A DNA stretch of 64,000 nucleotides from Bacteroidota bacterium (lineage in GTDB: Bacteria > Bacteroidota > Bacteroidia > Sphingobacteriales > Sphingobacteriaceae), in contig JABDHD010000003.1 in assembly GCA_013285685.1 (NCBI GenBank), forward strand, positions 28,642 through 92,641. Reading direction: 5' to 3'. Both the position numbers and the translations under genes were made by a program. Shown here in pieces: positions 52,730 to 61,351 of the stretch. Position 1 is the first letter of the stretch, and each line of letters begins with the position of its first letter. Below the pieces are notes generated by a model, which saw only the letters and a program-made list of their open reading frames with translations, did no database searches and was not told the origin of the DNA.

Positions 52730-54103
52730 CTACTTGCCGATACAAAACTTGCTAAAAATATTCTCCAGCAGGTCATCAGTCGTTACTGCTCCGGTTATTT
52801 CACCCAGGTAATACAGCGCCTGTTTAATATCCATCGAAAGGAAGTCGGAAGTAACCGTATCCAGTCCGTTTAATACCCGGCTAAGCGCTTCCTCTGTTTT
52901 TTGCAAGGCTTCCAGATGTCGGATATTGGTCACCAGCATTTCTTCGCCGGTTAGTTTTTCTTTTATCGCAGCGTTGTAGATGTGCTGTTTAAGCTCGTCG
53001 ATTTGAAATCTCTGTTTTGCACTGATCTGAAGAAAGTCCGGAAGTCCGGAAGACCGAAAGTCCGAAAGATGACTGTCAGATTTATCTAAAAGGTCGATTT
53101 TGTTAGCAACTGCGAGTATTTTTATTCCCGGCTTTTGCAAACTTTCAATATCCTGCCGCAGTTCTCCGGCAGAAATAGCCGCCGCATCAAAAACATAAAC
53201 CAGCAGGGCGGACTGGCTGATCTTTTCCATCGTGCGCTCCACTCCTATTTTCTCGATGGCATCGGTTGCTTCGCGAATGCCGGCGGTATCGATTAATCGG
53301 AAACTGATGCCGTTGATATTAAGCACTTCCTCTATCGTATCGCGCGTTGTGCCGGGGATATGACTCACAATGGCCCTTTCCTCGTTCAGGAGCGCATTTA
53401 ACAGGGTCGACTTGCCTGCGTTCGGCCTGCCCGCAATAACCGTATTAACTCCCTGTTTAATGGCATTCCCGAGCTCGAACGAGCGTATCAATCCCCCAAT
53501 TACCCCGTTGATCTGCAGGATCAGCAGTTTCAATTGGTCACGGTTAGCGAATTCGACATCTTCTTCGGCAAAATCAAGTTCCAACTCGATTAGTGAAGCA
53601 AACTGAACCAATTGATCGCGCAGGGATTGCAGCTGGCTGCTAAAACCGCCGCGCAGCTGTTGAATGGCCACCTGTTGCGATGCTTTGGAGTTGGACGCGA
53701 TCAGGTCGGCAACGGCCTCGGCCTGTGAAAGATCAAGTTGGCCGTTTAAAAAAGCCCGAAGCGTAAACTCGCCGGGCTTTGCCGCCCGTGCTCCTTTTTT
53801 CATCAATAATTTGATCACCGATTCCAGGATATACGCCGAACCATGGCACGATATCTCTACCACATGCTCGCCGGTATATGATCGTGGCGCAATAAATATG
53901 GATGCCAAAACCTCATCCAAAACCGCATCGCCATCAACAATATGGCCAAAATGTATGGTATGGGAAACCTGTTTAGCCAAATCTTTCCCTTTAAAAGCGC
54001 TATTGGCAATAGCGATGGCCTCGGGCCCGGATAGCCGGATAATGCCTATGGCGCCGATCCCGGCCGGAGTTGCTAATGCGACAATGGTGTCTGCTTGGTT
54101 CAT
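52730..54103 (-). CDS. mnmE: tRNA modification GTPase MnmE
   Basis: A 457-residue GTPase that, with MnmG, modifies the wobble uridine of certain tRNAs (cmnm5U). The N-terminal folate-binding domain covers residues 1-120 ([23 protein letters not shown]), the helical domain flanks the G domain. G1 is GRPNAGKST (225-233), G2 GTTRDT, G3 DTAG, G4 NKID (334-337), and the C-terminal FCIGK motif with catalytic Cys is present. Between G4 and G5 (ISAKQ) an insertion of about 15 residues, [12 protein letters not shown] and neighbours, is encoded by an AGTCCGGAAG-type DNA repeat at 53032-53068. It is still in frame and both flanking motifs are intact, so the enzyme should work. Confidence 0.97.
   Translation of the reverse strand: MNQADTIVALATPAGIGAIGIIRLSGPEAIAIANSAFKGKDLAKQVSHTIHFGHIVDGDAVLDEVLASIFIAPRSYTGEHVVEISCHGSAYILESVIKLLMKKGARAAKPGEFTLRAFLNGQLDLSQAEAVADLIASNSKASQQVAIQQLRGGFSSQLQSLRDQLVQFASLIELELDFAEEDVEFANRDQLKLLILQINGVIGGLIRSFELGNAIKQGVNTVIAGRPNAGKSTLLNALLNEERAIVSHIPGTTRDTIEEVLNINGISFRLIDTAGIREATDAIEKIGVERTMEKISQSALLVYVFDAAAISAGELRQDIESLQKPGIKILAVANKIDLLDKSDSHLSDFRSSGLPDFLQISAKQRFQIDELKQHIYNAAIKEKLTGEEMLVTNIRHLEALQKTEEALSRVLNGLDTVTSDFLSMDIKQALYYLGEITGAVTTDDLLENIFSKFCIGK
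53032..53068. repeat. AGTCCGGAAG-type repeat inside mnmE
   Basis: Imperfect short units (GTCCGGAA, GTCCGGAA, GACCGAAA, GTCCGAAA) encode residues about 346-358 of MnmE. The units match the intergenic repeat at 13425-13455. Confidence 0.6.
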
Positions 54104-54457
54104 AGTTCATCACACCTGGTTAATAGCAGCAGCCGACTTCAGGCAACTGTTTGGTTGGACCAGACGACAAAGTTCGTCATTTATCGTCAATGTTTTATCC
54201 GTCGTCAACAACCAGTGATATGCAAACAGGCTTTGATCCTAAGCCGCGTTTCCACTTTGGTCTTTGCTGCCCGGTATGGATTGTATTGAATAAAACCCCG
54301 GCTGTTCAAAATGGGCTTTTCGATATAAAAGATTCAAAAAGGTATACATAAGGTATACATAATAAAAAAGATAAAAGACAGTAAATTGTTGATTATCAAA
54401 TGTTTACTATTTTAATGTATTGAGCGTTCGCCAAAACAAGTAACTTCGGTATAATTT
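54104..54457. other. Gene-free region with tandem 11-mer
   Basis: Promoter region of mnmE and of the next gene. Contains a tandem 11-bp repeat GGTATACATAA (54341-54362). No supported gene. Confidence 0.45.
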
Positions 54458-54823
54458 ATGGCCGCCTCAACTCCATTCGATTTTGTATTTGATTACCTGC
54501 CGACCAGCATTACGGTCAAACGGATGTTTGGCATGCATTATATTTATTGGGGAAAACGAATATTATTGATCCTGCGCAAAAGCCAGAAGGAGCCGGAATG
54601 GAACGGCGTTTGGCTTGCCACCGGCAGGAATCATCACGAAAGCCTGAAAAAAGAAATACCGGCGCTCGGCGCTTTTTTCCTGGATGACAACGACCGGCAC
54701 AGCAATTGGCTGCTATTAAAGGACGATGCGGAAGATTTTGAAGGCGATGCCATAAAAATTTGTGAGTTGATTACGCGCGGCGACCCAAGAATTGGAAAGA
54801 TGACAGAAAAACCGCCGCTTTGA
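54458..54823 (+). CDS. TfoX N-terminal-like hypothetical protein
   Basis: A 121-residue cytosolic protein. The segment SITVKRMFGMHYIYWGKRILLIL near the start resembles the TfoX N-terminal domain (VxxRRMFGGxxxYxxGxxFaxi), and the overall size and later WNGVWLATGRNHHESLKKEIPAL and WLLLKDDAEDFEGDAIKICELI fit a small stand-alone TfoX_N or MmcQ/YjbR-like fold. There is no TfoX C-terminal domain. In the absence of database tools the assignment rests on the first motif. The next gene begins 40 bp later on the same strand and may be cotranscribed. Function unknown. Confidence 0.65.
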   Translation: MAASTPFDFVFDYLPTSITVKRMFGMHYIYWGKRILLILRKSQKEPEWNGVWLATGRNHHESLKKEIPALGAFFLDDNDRHSNWLLLKDDAEDFEGDAIKICELITRGDPRIGKMTEKPPL

Positions 54824-54863
54824 ACCTTTTTTATTACATTGATGCAATTTTCCGCAAAATTCT

Positions 54864-56264
54864 ATGAGAAACTTTTTCCTGGTATCACTAATGTTAATCG
54901 CCGCACAAACCTTCGCGCAAAAGGCCGACACGGTTTCATATGCTCAACTGAAAGATTATGAAGGTATTTATGAATATTCCAATCATGCGACCATAAAAAT
55001 AGCCGCTCCTGCGGATGGTAAGGTGCTGGTGGCCATACTTAACCAAAGCCATTATACCCTAAACCCCGCAGAAAAGGATGTGTTTTATGATGGCGGGCAC
55101 CGGCGGGTCGGTTTTTTTCGGAACGCTAACGGCGCGGTGATTGGTTACACACTCGAGAAAGAAACGTTTAAGCTGATCACCAAAAACGTCATCCTGCCAA
55201 AGGAAATGTGGTACCCGCGAATAGTTGCCGACCCTAAAAACTATCAGTATCGCTACAAAATGCCTGCCGACCGTCGGGATGGCTTGCTGGTGGAAGACAT
55301 CAGTAAAACGGTTTTGGACACCGCGCTTTTAGCAACCATGATGCACAAAATTGTAGCGGGCGACTATCCCAACGTACATAGCGTGCTGATTTTGGATAAA
55401 GGCAAACTGGTTTTTGAAGAATACTTTTATGAATTTAATGTGGACAGCGTGCAGGAAGAACGATCTGCGACTAAAAGCATCATATCGGCATTAACAGGGA
55501 TTGCTATCCACCAGGGTTTCATTAAAAGTGTGGATGAAAAGGTACTGCCATTCTTTCCCGAAATTCACCCGGAAAATGATTCACCATTAAAACATCAGAT
55601 TACCATCAAGGATTTGCTGAGTAATCAAAGCGGGCTCAATTATGATGAAGCTTATGATAAAGCGGTTGGTAATGAAACCGCCATGGGCTATACCAACGAT
55701 TGGGTAAAGTACACGTTTGACCAGCCAATGCTTGACACGCCCGGCACCAAAGGACGTTATGCGTCCGGCAACCCGATTACGGTGGGCAGGATAATTGAAA
55801 AAACATCGGGAATGCCGCTGCGCGATTTTGCGGTTAAAAATCTTTTCGGGCCGATGGGTATCACTAATTTCAGATGGCATTTTAAAACCGACCAGAGCGA
55901 GGCTGAGGACTTTTGCCAGGTGTATCTTCGGCCGCGGGATATGGCTAAATTCGGCAAACTGATACTTGACAATGGATTATGGCAAAGCAAACAGCTGGTG
56001 CCTGCCGAATGGGTTGCCGAGTCGACCAGCAAGCATTCTGTTGTACAGAATGTTGATTACGGCTACTTATGGTGGCTAAAATACCTGGATGCAGATGGAA
56101 CCCGATACCACGGTGCTGCCGCCCAGGGCAATGGCGGACAAAAAATATACATTTTCAGGCAGCAGCAACTGGTTGTTGTAACCACCGGGGGCAACTATAA
56201 TTCACACTCCCCCGCGGATGAGCTGATCAAAAAATATATTTTGCCGGCTTTTAATAAGAAATGA
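54864..56264 (+). CDS. Exported beta-lactamase-family serine hydrolase
   Basis: A 466-residue hydrolase with a signal peptide (MRNFFLVSLMLIAAQTFAQ). The first 130 residues form a DUF-like beta domain of repeated strands. The beta-lactamase/PBP-type domain follows, with SxxK in ERSATKSIISAL (Ser201, Lys204), the second-motif Tyr in GRYASGNPITVG (Tyr-Ala-Ser in place of Tyr-x-Asn), and a final HGAAAQGNGGQ in the position of KTG. The variants are common in class C-like esterases and peptidases, so a D-amino-acid or ester hydrolase is likelier than an antibiotic-resistance enzyme. Its substrate is unknown. Possibly cotranscribed with the small gene upstream. Confidence 0.88.
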   Translation: MRNFFLVSLMLIAAQTFAQKADTVSYAQLKDYEGIYEYSNHATIKIAAPADGKVLVAILNQSHYTLNPAEKDVFYDGGHRRVGFFRNANGAVIGYTLEKETFKLITKNVILPKEMWYPRIVADPKNYQYRYKMPADRRDGLLVEDISKTVLDTALLATMMHKIVAGDYPNVHSVLILDKGKLVFEEYFYEFNVDSVQEERSATKSIISALTGIAIHQGFIKSVDEKVLPFFPEIHPENDSPLKHQITIKDLLSNQSGLNYDEAYDKAVGNETAMGYTNDWVKYTFDQPMLDTPGTKGRYASGNPITVGRIIEKTSGMPLRDFAVKNLFGPMGITNFRWHFKTDQSEAEDFCQVYLRPRDMAKFGKLILDNGLWQSKQLVPAEWVAESTSKHSVVQNVDYGYLWWLKYLDADGTRYHGAAAQGNGGQKIYIFRQQQLVVVTTGGNYNSHSPADELIKKYILPAFNKK

Positions 56265-56288
56265 TCCTGACTGCGGTGAAGTTTCAGC

Positions 56289-56672
56289 TCAGCTTTCCCA
56301 GGCCATTTTCATAAATTTCAACACCTCGTCGTTCACATCGTCAATGTGCAGCATCCTGAAATGATGGGTCATACGGGTATTATCGCCCGGCATCGGCACT
56401 ATTTTCTGAAAGCACAGGTTATCGTGCCAGGCTTGCTTAAAAACAAATATCACATGGATAAAATTCCGGCCCAGCTGTGTAACATACACTATTTTTCTGC
56501 GCGGATTGGAAATGCCGATCATCGTTTTACCGGGGTGTATCGTTATCTGCGCGATTTTTTGAAACTCGTTGATAAAATGGTAAAAAAGCTCAAGCGTATA
56601 ATCCGACTTCCGGTTTAAAAACCGTTCGAGCGCCTGCGGGTTGTCGCTTATAAGCTCGTTCCATTTTGCCAT
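56289..56672 (-). CDS. Hypothetical protein (DUF5655-like)
   Basis: A 127-residue cytosolic protein. The pattern RKSDYTLELFYHFINEFQKIAQITIHPGKTMIGI, then RRKIVYVTQLGRNFIHVIFVFKQ, and later NTRMTHHFRMLHIDDVNDEVLKFMKMAW resembles the DUF5655 fold (transport-like protein with a central sheet). This is read by eye and remains tentative. It is convergent with the serine hydrolase gene. No operon partners. Confidence 0.65.
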   Translation of the reverse strand: MAKWNELISDNPQALERFLNRKSDYTLELFYHFINEFQKIAQITIHPGKTMIGISNPRRKIVYVTQLGRNFIHVIFVFKQAWHDNLCFQKIVPMPGDNTRMTHHFRMLHIDDVNDEVLKFMKMAWES

Positions 56673-56752
56673 AGCATAAATCTAATCAATTTAAATTCTA
56701 GCATCAGCGCTAAGCTGATTTTTCCATCCAAACCATTACTTTCGCCCCAACT

Positions 56753-57811
56753 ATGGTAACTTTTTTTGACGCTTCGCTGGATACAATTTCGGTTCATCAT
56801 GTGGGTAACCAGGCATTGAACGAAATGTACTCACTATCCGATCATCCCCTGGAACTGAAGGATGAGATCATCCCAACCCTGCTGATGCAATATTTTTTGC
56901 GGCCTTTTGAAAAAGCCAATGAGGTTTATCACCTAACCCACAGCAGCGGCAACTTAAATTTGAATGAAGTTTATCATTTCGCGTCAGCAATCTTTGAAGA
57001 TAAGCCACAATTCCATGCGGTATCCGGGCTGATTGCCAAACACCTGTATAATAAGGCAAATCACCCCAATATAAAAGGCGGCGAATTGTATGTGGCTTAT
57101 TTTAACAATGTGCAGATAGAAGGCGAATCGCCGGATGCGATAGGCATTTTTAAGTCGGAAAATAAGGAAACTTATCTCAAGGTCTATCCCGATAAAGGCG
57201 GCTTCCGGGTGGATTATGAGGAGAATGCCATCAACATTAACAAATTGGATAAGGGCGTATTGATATTCAATACCAATAAGGAAAACGGCTACAAAGTGGT
57301 GGTGATCGACAAAACCAATGGCAGCCAGGAGGCCGCTTTATATTGGAAGGACCAGTTTTTACAGCTAAAAATCCGCAACGACAGCTTTAACCAAACCAGC
57401 AACACGCTTGGCATCTACAAAAACTTTGTCACCCAAAAGCTGGATGAGGAGTTTGAAATGAGCAAAGCAGACAAGATCGACCTGCTTAACCGCTCCATGA
57501 AGTACTTTAAGGAAAAAGACACTTTTGATATGGACGAATTTACCGGCGAAGTGATCGGTAACCCAAAAGCTATCGAATCATTCAAAACATTTAAAAGCCA
57601 GTACGAACAGGAATTTGACAGTCCCATTGCCGATACTTTTGAAATATCCGATAACGCCGTAAAAAAGCAAAGCCGCGTTTATAAAAGTGTGCTAAAGCTG
57701 GATAAGAATTTTCATATCTATATTCATGGCGATAAGGAACTGATAGAGCGCGGGTTTGACGACGGAAAGGCGATGAATTATTATAAAGTATTTTTTAAGG
57801 AGGAAGCCTAA
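56753..57811 (+). CDS. 37-kDa nucleoid-associated protein (NdpA-like)
   Basis: A 352-residue protein of the NdpA/YejK family (PF04245), which is bound to the nucleoid in gamma-proteobacteria. Family elements are the N-terminal ISVHHVGNQALNE, the central FNNVQIEGESPDAIGIFKSENKETYLKV strand pair and the KGVLIFN turn. The SQEAALYWKDQFLQLK motif and the C-terminal VYKSVLKLDKNFHIYIHGDKELIERGFDDG complete it. Length is normal for Bacteroidota members. The exact role is unsettled even in model organisms; DNA or RNA association is inferred from the family. Transcribed alone. Confidence 0.9.
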   Translation: MVTFFDASLDTISVHHVGNQALNEMYSLSDHPLELKDEIIPTLLMQYFLRPFEKANEVYHLTHSSGNLNLNEVYHFASAIFEDKPQFHAVSGLIAKHLYNKANHPNIKGGELYVAYFNNVQIEGESPDAIGIFKSENKETYLKVYPDKGGFRVDYEENAININKLDKGVLIFNTNKENGYKVVVIDKTNGSQEAALYWKDQFLQLKIRNDSFNQTSNTLGIYKNFVTQKLDEEFEMSKADKIDLLNRSMKYFKEKDTFDMDEFTGEVIGNPKAIESFKTFKSQYEQEFDSPIADTFEISDNAVKKQSRVYKSVLKLDKNFHIYIHGDKELIERGFDDGKAMNYYKVFFKEEA

Positions 57812-57886
57812 GTCCACAACCAAGCATCATCACACGTGAGAAGATTTGTCCGCAGATTTATTTAGTTATGCAATAGTTCATAATAT

Positions 57887-58633
57887 CTAATCTGAGCCAG
57901 CATAGGCTTCACTAACCTTTTCGACGAACTGTTTGTCGGATAATCCTTTGGGAGGTCTTATTATCAGTAGTCTATTTTCTTCAAAAACTTTATAGTCTCC
58001 AAAATGGCCAATATTTAACGGACGAGAGTGCTCGATTGCAATTAACTCGCCGTTTTCAAAATAGAGCGCGATCCTGGAAATTGGAGACGGATCAATTACT
58101 GTGCTTTCATAAATATAATATACTGCCAAGCCAGGAAGCGTCTTTTTTATCAAATTCTCTTTTTCATATTTCTCCTTCGATAAAAGACCTTTAAAAGCGT
58201 CGTACTGCAAATGAGAATTATTCACCCTAATTAACGATTCCAAAGTATTCTCAGGTATTGAATTTGGTTTAATGTTGGACTTTGAAACATATCCAAAGAT
58301 CTCCATATCGCCCGAGGAGAGCCTTGTGCTCTCCGAAGGAATATTAGATAACGCGACGCTGATCAATTTTCCGTGAAAGTCAATTAGCTTGTCTCCCTTT
58401 TTTACGTCGTAACGATCCTTAAACTGCTGTTCTGTTACCCCTATATCAATTGATACCTGGTACCAGCCATTCTTCAAGAATCCACATTCAACTTCCTGAC
58501 CATCTTTTAAGGAAAAAAGAATTGGCCCGTTTGGTCTAAGCCGAAAATTAGCTGGCCCGTCAATGATTTCTGCTTTCACAGAAGAAAATGCAATAACAAG
58601 CGAGATTAATGGGATAAGGTAATTTTTGGTCAT
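57887..58633 (-). CDS. Secreted protein with SH3-like domain
   Basis: A 248-residue protein with a signal peptide (MTKNYLIPLISLVIAFSSVKA). Residues 22-100 look like a bacterial SH3 fold (IIDGPANFRLRPNGPILFSLKDGQEVEC, then NGWYQVSIDIG), the pattern often used for binding cell-wall or partner peptides. The rest is alpha/beta with no motif I know. It lies alone between a nucleoid-protein gene and a pseudogene fragment. Function unknown; the SH3 domain suggests an envelope location. Confidence 0.68.
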   Translation of the reverse strand: MTKNYLIPLISLVIAFSSVKAEIIDGPANFRLRPNGPILFSLKDGQEVECGFLKNGWYQVSIDIGVTEQQFKDRYDVKKGDKLIDFHGKLISVALSNIPSESTRLSSGDMEIFGYVSKSNIKPNSIPENTLESLIRVNNSHLQYDAFKGLLSKEKYEKENLIKKTLPGLAVYYIYESTVIDPSPISRIALYFENGELIAIEHSRPLNIGHFGDYKVFEENRLLIIRPPKGLSDKQFVEKVSEAYAGSD

Positions 58634-58671
58634 TTTCAGCTTTCAAAAGATTGGTTACTAAGTTAAATAAT

Positions 58672-58740
58672 TTAGAACTTTTCTTCAATCCCCAATGCAA
58701 ACAAAGCAAAATCATAATTTAACAGGATCAACCGGTCAAA
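58672..58740 (-). pseudogene. Duplicated 3' end of the TIGR02757 gene
   Basis: Reads QFDRLILLNYDFALFALG followed by IEEKF and a stop, matching the C terminus EFDPVDPVKYDFALFALG then IEEHY of the TIGR02757 protein encoded 650 bp away. The two copies flank the toxin-antitoxin module in direct orientation. One base is deleted and one inserted relative to the parent. Confidence 0.85.
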
Positions 58741-58762
58741 TTGTCTATCAGCTCTTATTTCT

Positions 58763-59061
58763 TTATTTGGATTCAAACTTCCCGGGATCTTTTTTAGTAT
58801 GAAAAATGGAGGTAACAAAAACTGTATCCAGCTTTTCCTCATACCAGTAAACTATAACATAAGGGAATTTTCTTACCGGGGCGAAGTGAAGGTAGTTGTT
58901 ATATTTTTAGGATAAAGGTTTGGGTTTACAGCTATCAATTGCAATTTAAATTGAACCTCGTTTCTGAATCTTTTAGAAAGACCAACTTGCTGTTCTTCAT
59001 ACCATTCGCAGGCCGCGGCTAAATCTATTTCGGCCTGCTTGTGTAGCTCAATTAAAGGCAC
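58763..59061 (-). pseudogene. Frameshifted RelE/ParE-family toxin
   Basis: The first 62 residues match a RelE/ParE toxin (LHKQAEIDLAAACEWYEEQQVGLSKRFRNEV, NPNLYPK) and then stop early in another frame. The missing half is present in the -1 frame: YNNYLHFAPVRKFPYVIVYW, then YEEKLDTVFVTSIFHTKKDP to a stop at 58763. One extra A in the A5 run (T5 at 58904-58908 on the + strand) would restore the frame, giving YPKKYNNYLHFAPVRKFPY. So the toxin is inactivated by a 1-base slip, or there is a sequencing error at the homopolymer. It overlaps the antitoxin gene by 14 bp, as in type II modules. Confidence 0.88.
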
Positions 59062-59275
59062 GATTCAAATCTTCTTGTACATTAGCCCAACTACGAGTAG
59101 TTGTTTTGCCATCCAAATAATCTTGCCGGGTTTTCATGAAGCCTGCTATTTCGGCGTCAGAGAAATCGTACTCAGATTCGCTGTCTACCGCGTAAGGTAA
59201 ACCAAACCGGTCTAATATTTCCTGCAAAACAGGCAAGTCTTTGTCGTTTTGAATATTTACGGTGAGTGTTGTCAT
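59048..59275 (-). CDS. Type II antitoxin
   Basis: A 75-residue antitoxin starting at the ATG at 59275. It has a beta-strand N terminus (MTTLTVNIQNDKDLPVLQEILDRFGLPYAV) and an acidic C-terminal half (ESEYDFSDAEIAGFMKTRQDYL) expected to wrap the toxin. It does not show a clear helix-turn-helix, which fits the small antitoxins often paired with ParE-like toxins in Bacteroidota. The toxin gene overlaps its end. As the toxin is frameshifted, the antitoxin may be free of its partner. Confidence 0.82.
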   Translation of the reverse strand: MTTLTVNIQNDKDLPVLQEILDRFGLPYAVDSESEYDFSDAEIAGFMKTRQDYLDGKTTTRSWANVQEDLNRAFN

Positions 59276-59320
59276 ATCCAAATTTACTAAAGTTTTTTCA
59301 GGAAAGAAATTAAAGCAAAA

Positions 59321-60103
59321 TCAATAATGCTCCTCTATCCCCAACGCAAACAGCGCAAAATCATATTTCACCGGATCAACCGGGTCAAATTCCCTTAATC
59401 GCTCCGTTAGCTCAACGGCCGTTTGCCAATCGGTTTGTTTGCGGGTGATGAGGTTGAGCTTGCGGGCTACCCTATCCACGTGCAGGTCGCAGGGGATAAT
59501 GAGGTCTGACGGTTTGATGTTGCTCCAAATGCCAAAGTCAACACCGCAATCGTCCTTACGCACCATCCAGCGCAGGAACATGTTCAACCTTTTGCAGGTT
59601 GATTTTTGCGATGGCGAGGAGATGTGTTTTTTGGTGCGGGGTGGGTAATCAGGGAAGGAAAAGAAGTACGTACGAAAATAGTTTAAGCTGTTTTCTACCG
59701 TCCCGTTCTGCTCCTCCGCCTTTTGGAGGAAGCTGGGGGGTGAAAATGCTGACTCCAGCGATTCATATTTGCAATAATGATTTCTGAAAAACGAAATAAA
59801 ATACAGCGTATCTACATCGTTAAACGTGCGGTGCCTAAAGTTGAGCAGCTTTTTAAGGTCGGTTTCCTCATGGTTCATGATAAAATCATAGGGCGCGCCA
59901 TCCATCAGCTTAATTAACTCATGGGATTTATTGATTATGGTTACACGCTGCCCCCAGGCCAGCACCGCGGCCCATAGGCCCATGATCTCGATGTCTTGTT
60001 TTTTGGTAAACAGGTGCGGAATGGAGACAGGATCGTTGGGAATAAATTCGGGGCGATTGTATTGGATGACTTTTGCGTCGAGAAAGGCTTTTATGTCTAC
60101 CAT
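59321..60103 (-). CDS. TIGR02757 family protein (DUF2400)
   Basis: A 260-residue protein (start at ATG 60103; the frame stays open to a GTG at 60172 but the extra 23 residues are low complexity and derived from a repeat). Family segments are MVDIKAFLDAKVIQYNRPEFIPNDPVSIPHLFTKKQDIEI, AAVLAWGQRVTIINKS, and a C-terminal CDLHVDRVARKLNLITRKQTDWQTAVELTERLREFDPVDPVKYDFALFALG. The middle, KRLNMFLRWMVRKDDCGVDFGIW, is also typical. Members are common in Bacteroidota; they are probable helix-hairpin-helix DNA-glycosylase-like proteins but untested. Its 3' end is duplicated beyond the toxin-antitoxin module. Confidence 0.9.
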   Translation of the reverse strand: MVDIKAFLDAKVIQYNRPEFIPNDPVSIPHLFTKKQDIEIMGLWAAVLAWGQRVTIINKSHELIKLMDGAPYDFIMNHEETDLKKLLNFRHRTFNDVDTLYFISFFRNHYCKYESLESAFSPPSFLQKAEEQNGTVENSLNYFRTYFFSFPDYPPRTKKHISSPSQKSTCKRLNMFLRWMVRKDDCGVDFGIWSNIKPSDLIIPCDLHVDRVARKLNLITRKQTDWQTAVELTERLREFDPVDPVKYDFALFALGIEEHY

Positions 60104-60110
60104 AGTTTTA

Positions 60111-60173
60111 AGTGGCAGTGGCAGTAGCGTTGGCAGTCGTTTTTTACTGCTACTGCTACTCAAAACTGCCACT
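60111..60173. repeat. AGTGGCAGT-type inverted repeat
   Basis: AGTGGCAGTGGCAGTAGC at the left faces an imperfect inverted copy ending AAAACTGCCACT at the right, in the gap between the PLP enzyme and TIGR02757 genes. Likely a dispersed intergenic repeat. Confidence 0.6.
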
Positions 60174-61312
60174 TATTTTAAAGCTTGTTTCAAGTCCTCC
60201 AACAAATCATCCACATCCTCCACCCCTACGCTCAGCCGCAGTAGATTATCTACCACACCTGCCGCCTCGCGTGTTTCTTTTGGGATAGACGCGTGCGTCA
60301 TCGTAACGGGATGATTTATAAGCGACTCCACCCCGCCCAATGATTCCGCAAGCGTGAAAACTTTAAAGGAAGAAGCGATCTTAAACGTTTCCGCCCGGTC
60401 AGCGCCTTTTAGGGTGATAGAGATCATCCCGCCGAAATCGCGCATTTGTTTTGCGGCGATTGCGTGGTTGGGATGATCTGCAAAACCCGGCCAATATATT
60501 TTATCAACTTTGGGGTGCGTTTTAAGGTACTCGGCTATTATCCGGCCATTTTCGCAATGCGCTTTCATACGCAGGTGCAGCGTTTTAATACCACGAAGTA
60601 CCAAAAAGCTATCCATCGGACCGGGCGTAGCGCCGCAGGCGTTGTAGATAAACCAAAGCCTTTTATACAAATCCTCATTGTTCAGCATTAAAGCGCCCAT
60701 CACCACGTCGCTGTGCCCCCCGATGTATTTGGTTACCGAGTGCATCACAATGTCCGCGCCCAAATCAATCGGGTTTTGCAGGTAGGGTGATGCGAATGTA
60801 TTATCTACAACCAGCAGCAGGTTCTTTTCTTTGGTGATCTTAGCAACCGCTTCAATATCCACAATTTGCATTGTTGGATTGGTCGGCGTTTCTATCCAAA
60901 CCAGTTTAGTTTTCTCATTTGCGTATTCGGCAACAATTTGCGGATCGGACAAATCCAGGAAATGAAATTTAATGCCGTAAGCAGCAAATATTTTGGTAAA
61001 AATACGGTACGAGCCACCGTAAAGGTCGTTGCCCGTAATTACTTCGTCACCGGGTTGCAACAGCTTCATCACGGCATCAGTTGCCCCCATGCCACTGCTG
61101 AATGCTAAACCAAACTGCGCATTTTCCAATGCCGCCAGGCAAGCTTCCAGCGCCTTACGCGTTGGGTTTGTGCCCCGCGAATACTCATAACCCTGGTTAT
61201 CCCCCGGCGCTTTTTGCCAGTAGGTAGATGTTTGATAGATCGGCGTCATCACCGCCCCGGTGGATGGGTCGGGCTCTTGCCCTGCGTGAATGGCCTTAGT
61301 TGCAAATTTCAT
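60173..61312 (-). CDS. Cystathionine gamma-synthase/lyase family PLP enzyme
   Basis: A 379-residue enzyme of Cys/Met metabolism. The PLP lysine is Lys195 in MHSVTKYIGGHSDVVMG. Other conserved parts are TKAIHAGQEPDPSTGAVMTPIYQTSTY at the start, YEYSRGTNPTRKALEACLAALE, FSSGMGAT, WIETPTNPTMQIVDIEA, VVDNTFASPYLQNP and LAESLGGVESLINHPVTMTHASIP near the end. These fit cystathionine gamma-synthase or a gamma-lyase; sequence alone does not separate the two. It acts in the cytosol. It may share a transcript with the TIGR02757 gene downstream. Confidence 0.93.
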   Translation of the reverse strand: MKFATKAIHAGQEPDPSTGAVMTPIYQTSTYWQKAPGDNQGYEYSRGTNPTRKALEACLAALENAQFGLAFSSGMGATDAVMKLLQPGDEVITGNDLYGGSYRIFTKIFAAYGIKFHFLDLSDPQIVAEYANEKTKLVWIETPTNPTMQIVDIEAVAKITKEKNLLLVVDNTFASPYLQNPIDLGADIVMHSVTKYIGGHSDVVMGALMLNNEDLYKRLWFIYNACGATPGPMDSFLVLRGIKTLHLRMKAHCENGRIIAEYLKTHPKVDKIYWPGFADHPNHAIAAKQMRDFGGMISITLKGADRAETFKIASSFKVFTLAESLGGVESLINHPVTMTHASIPKETREAAGVVDNLLRLSVGVEDVDDLLEDLKQALK

Positions 61313-61351
61313 GGTTGGTTCATAGTTGATTGTTCATGAACTGGTTTTTCT

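Noticed and set aside
54864..56264. Serine hydrolase as an antibiotic-resistance beta-lactamase
   Set aside because: The second and third active-site motifs deviate (YAS and HGA), there is an extra N-terminal domain, and no resistance context; an esterase or peptidase is likelier.
58763..59281. Toxin-antitoxin module as part of a larger mobile island
   Set aside because: No integrase, transposase or further cargo is seen; only the duplicated gene end supports integration, so only a small insertion is claimed.
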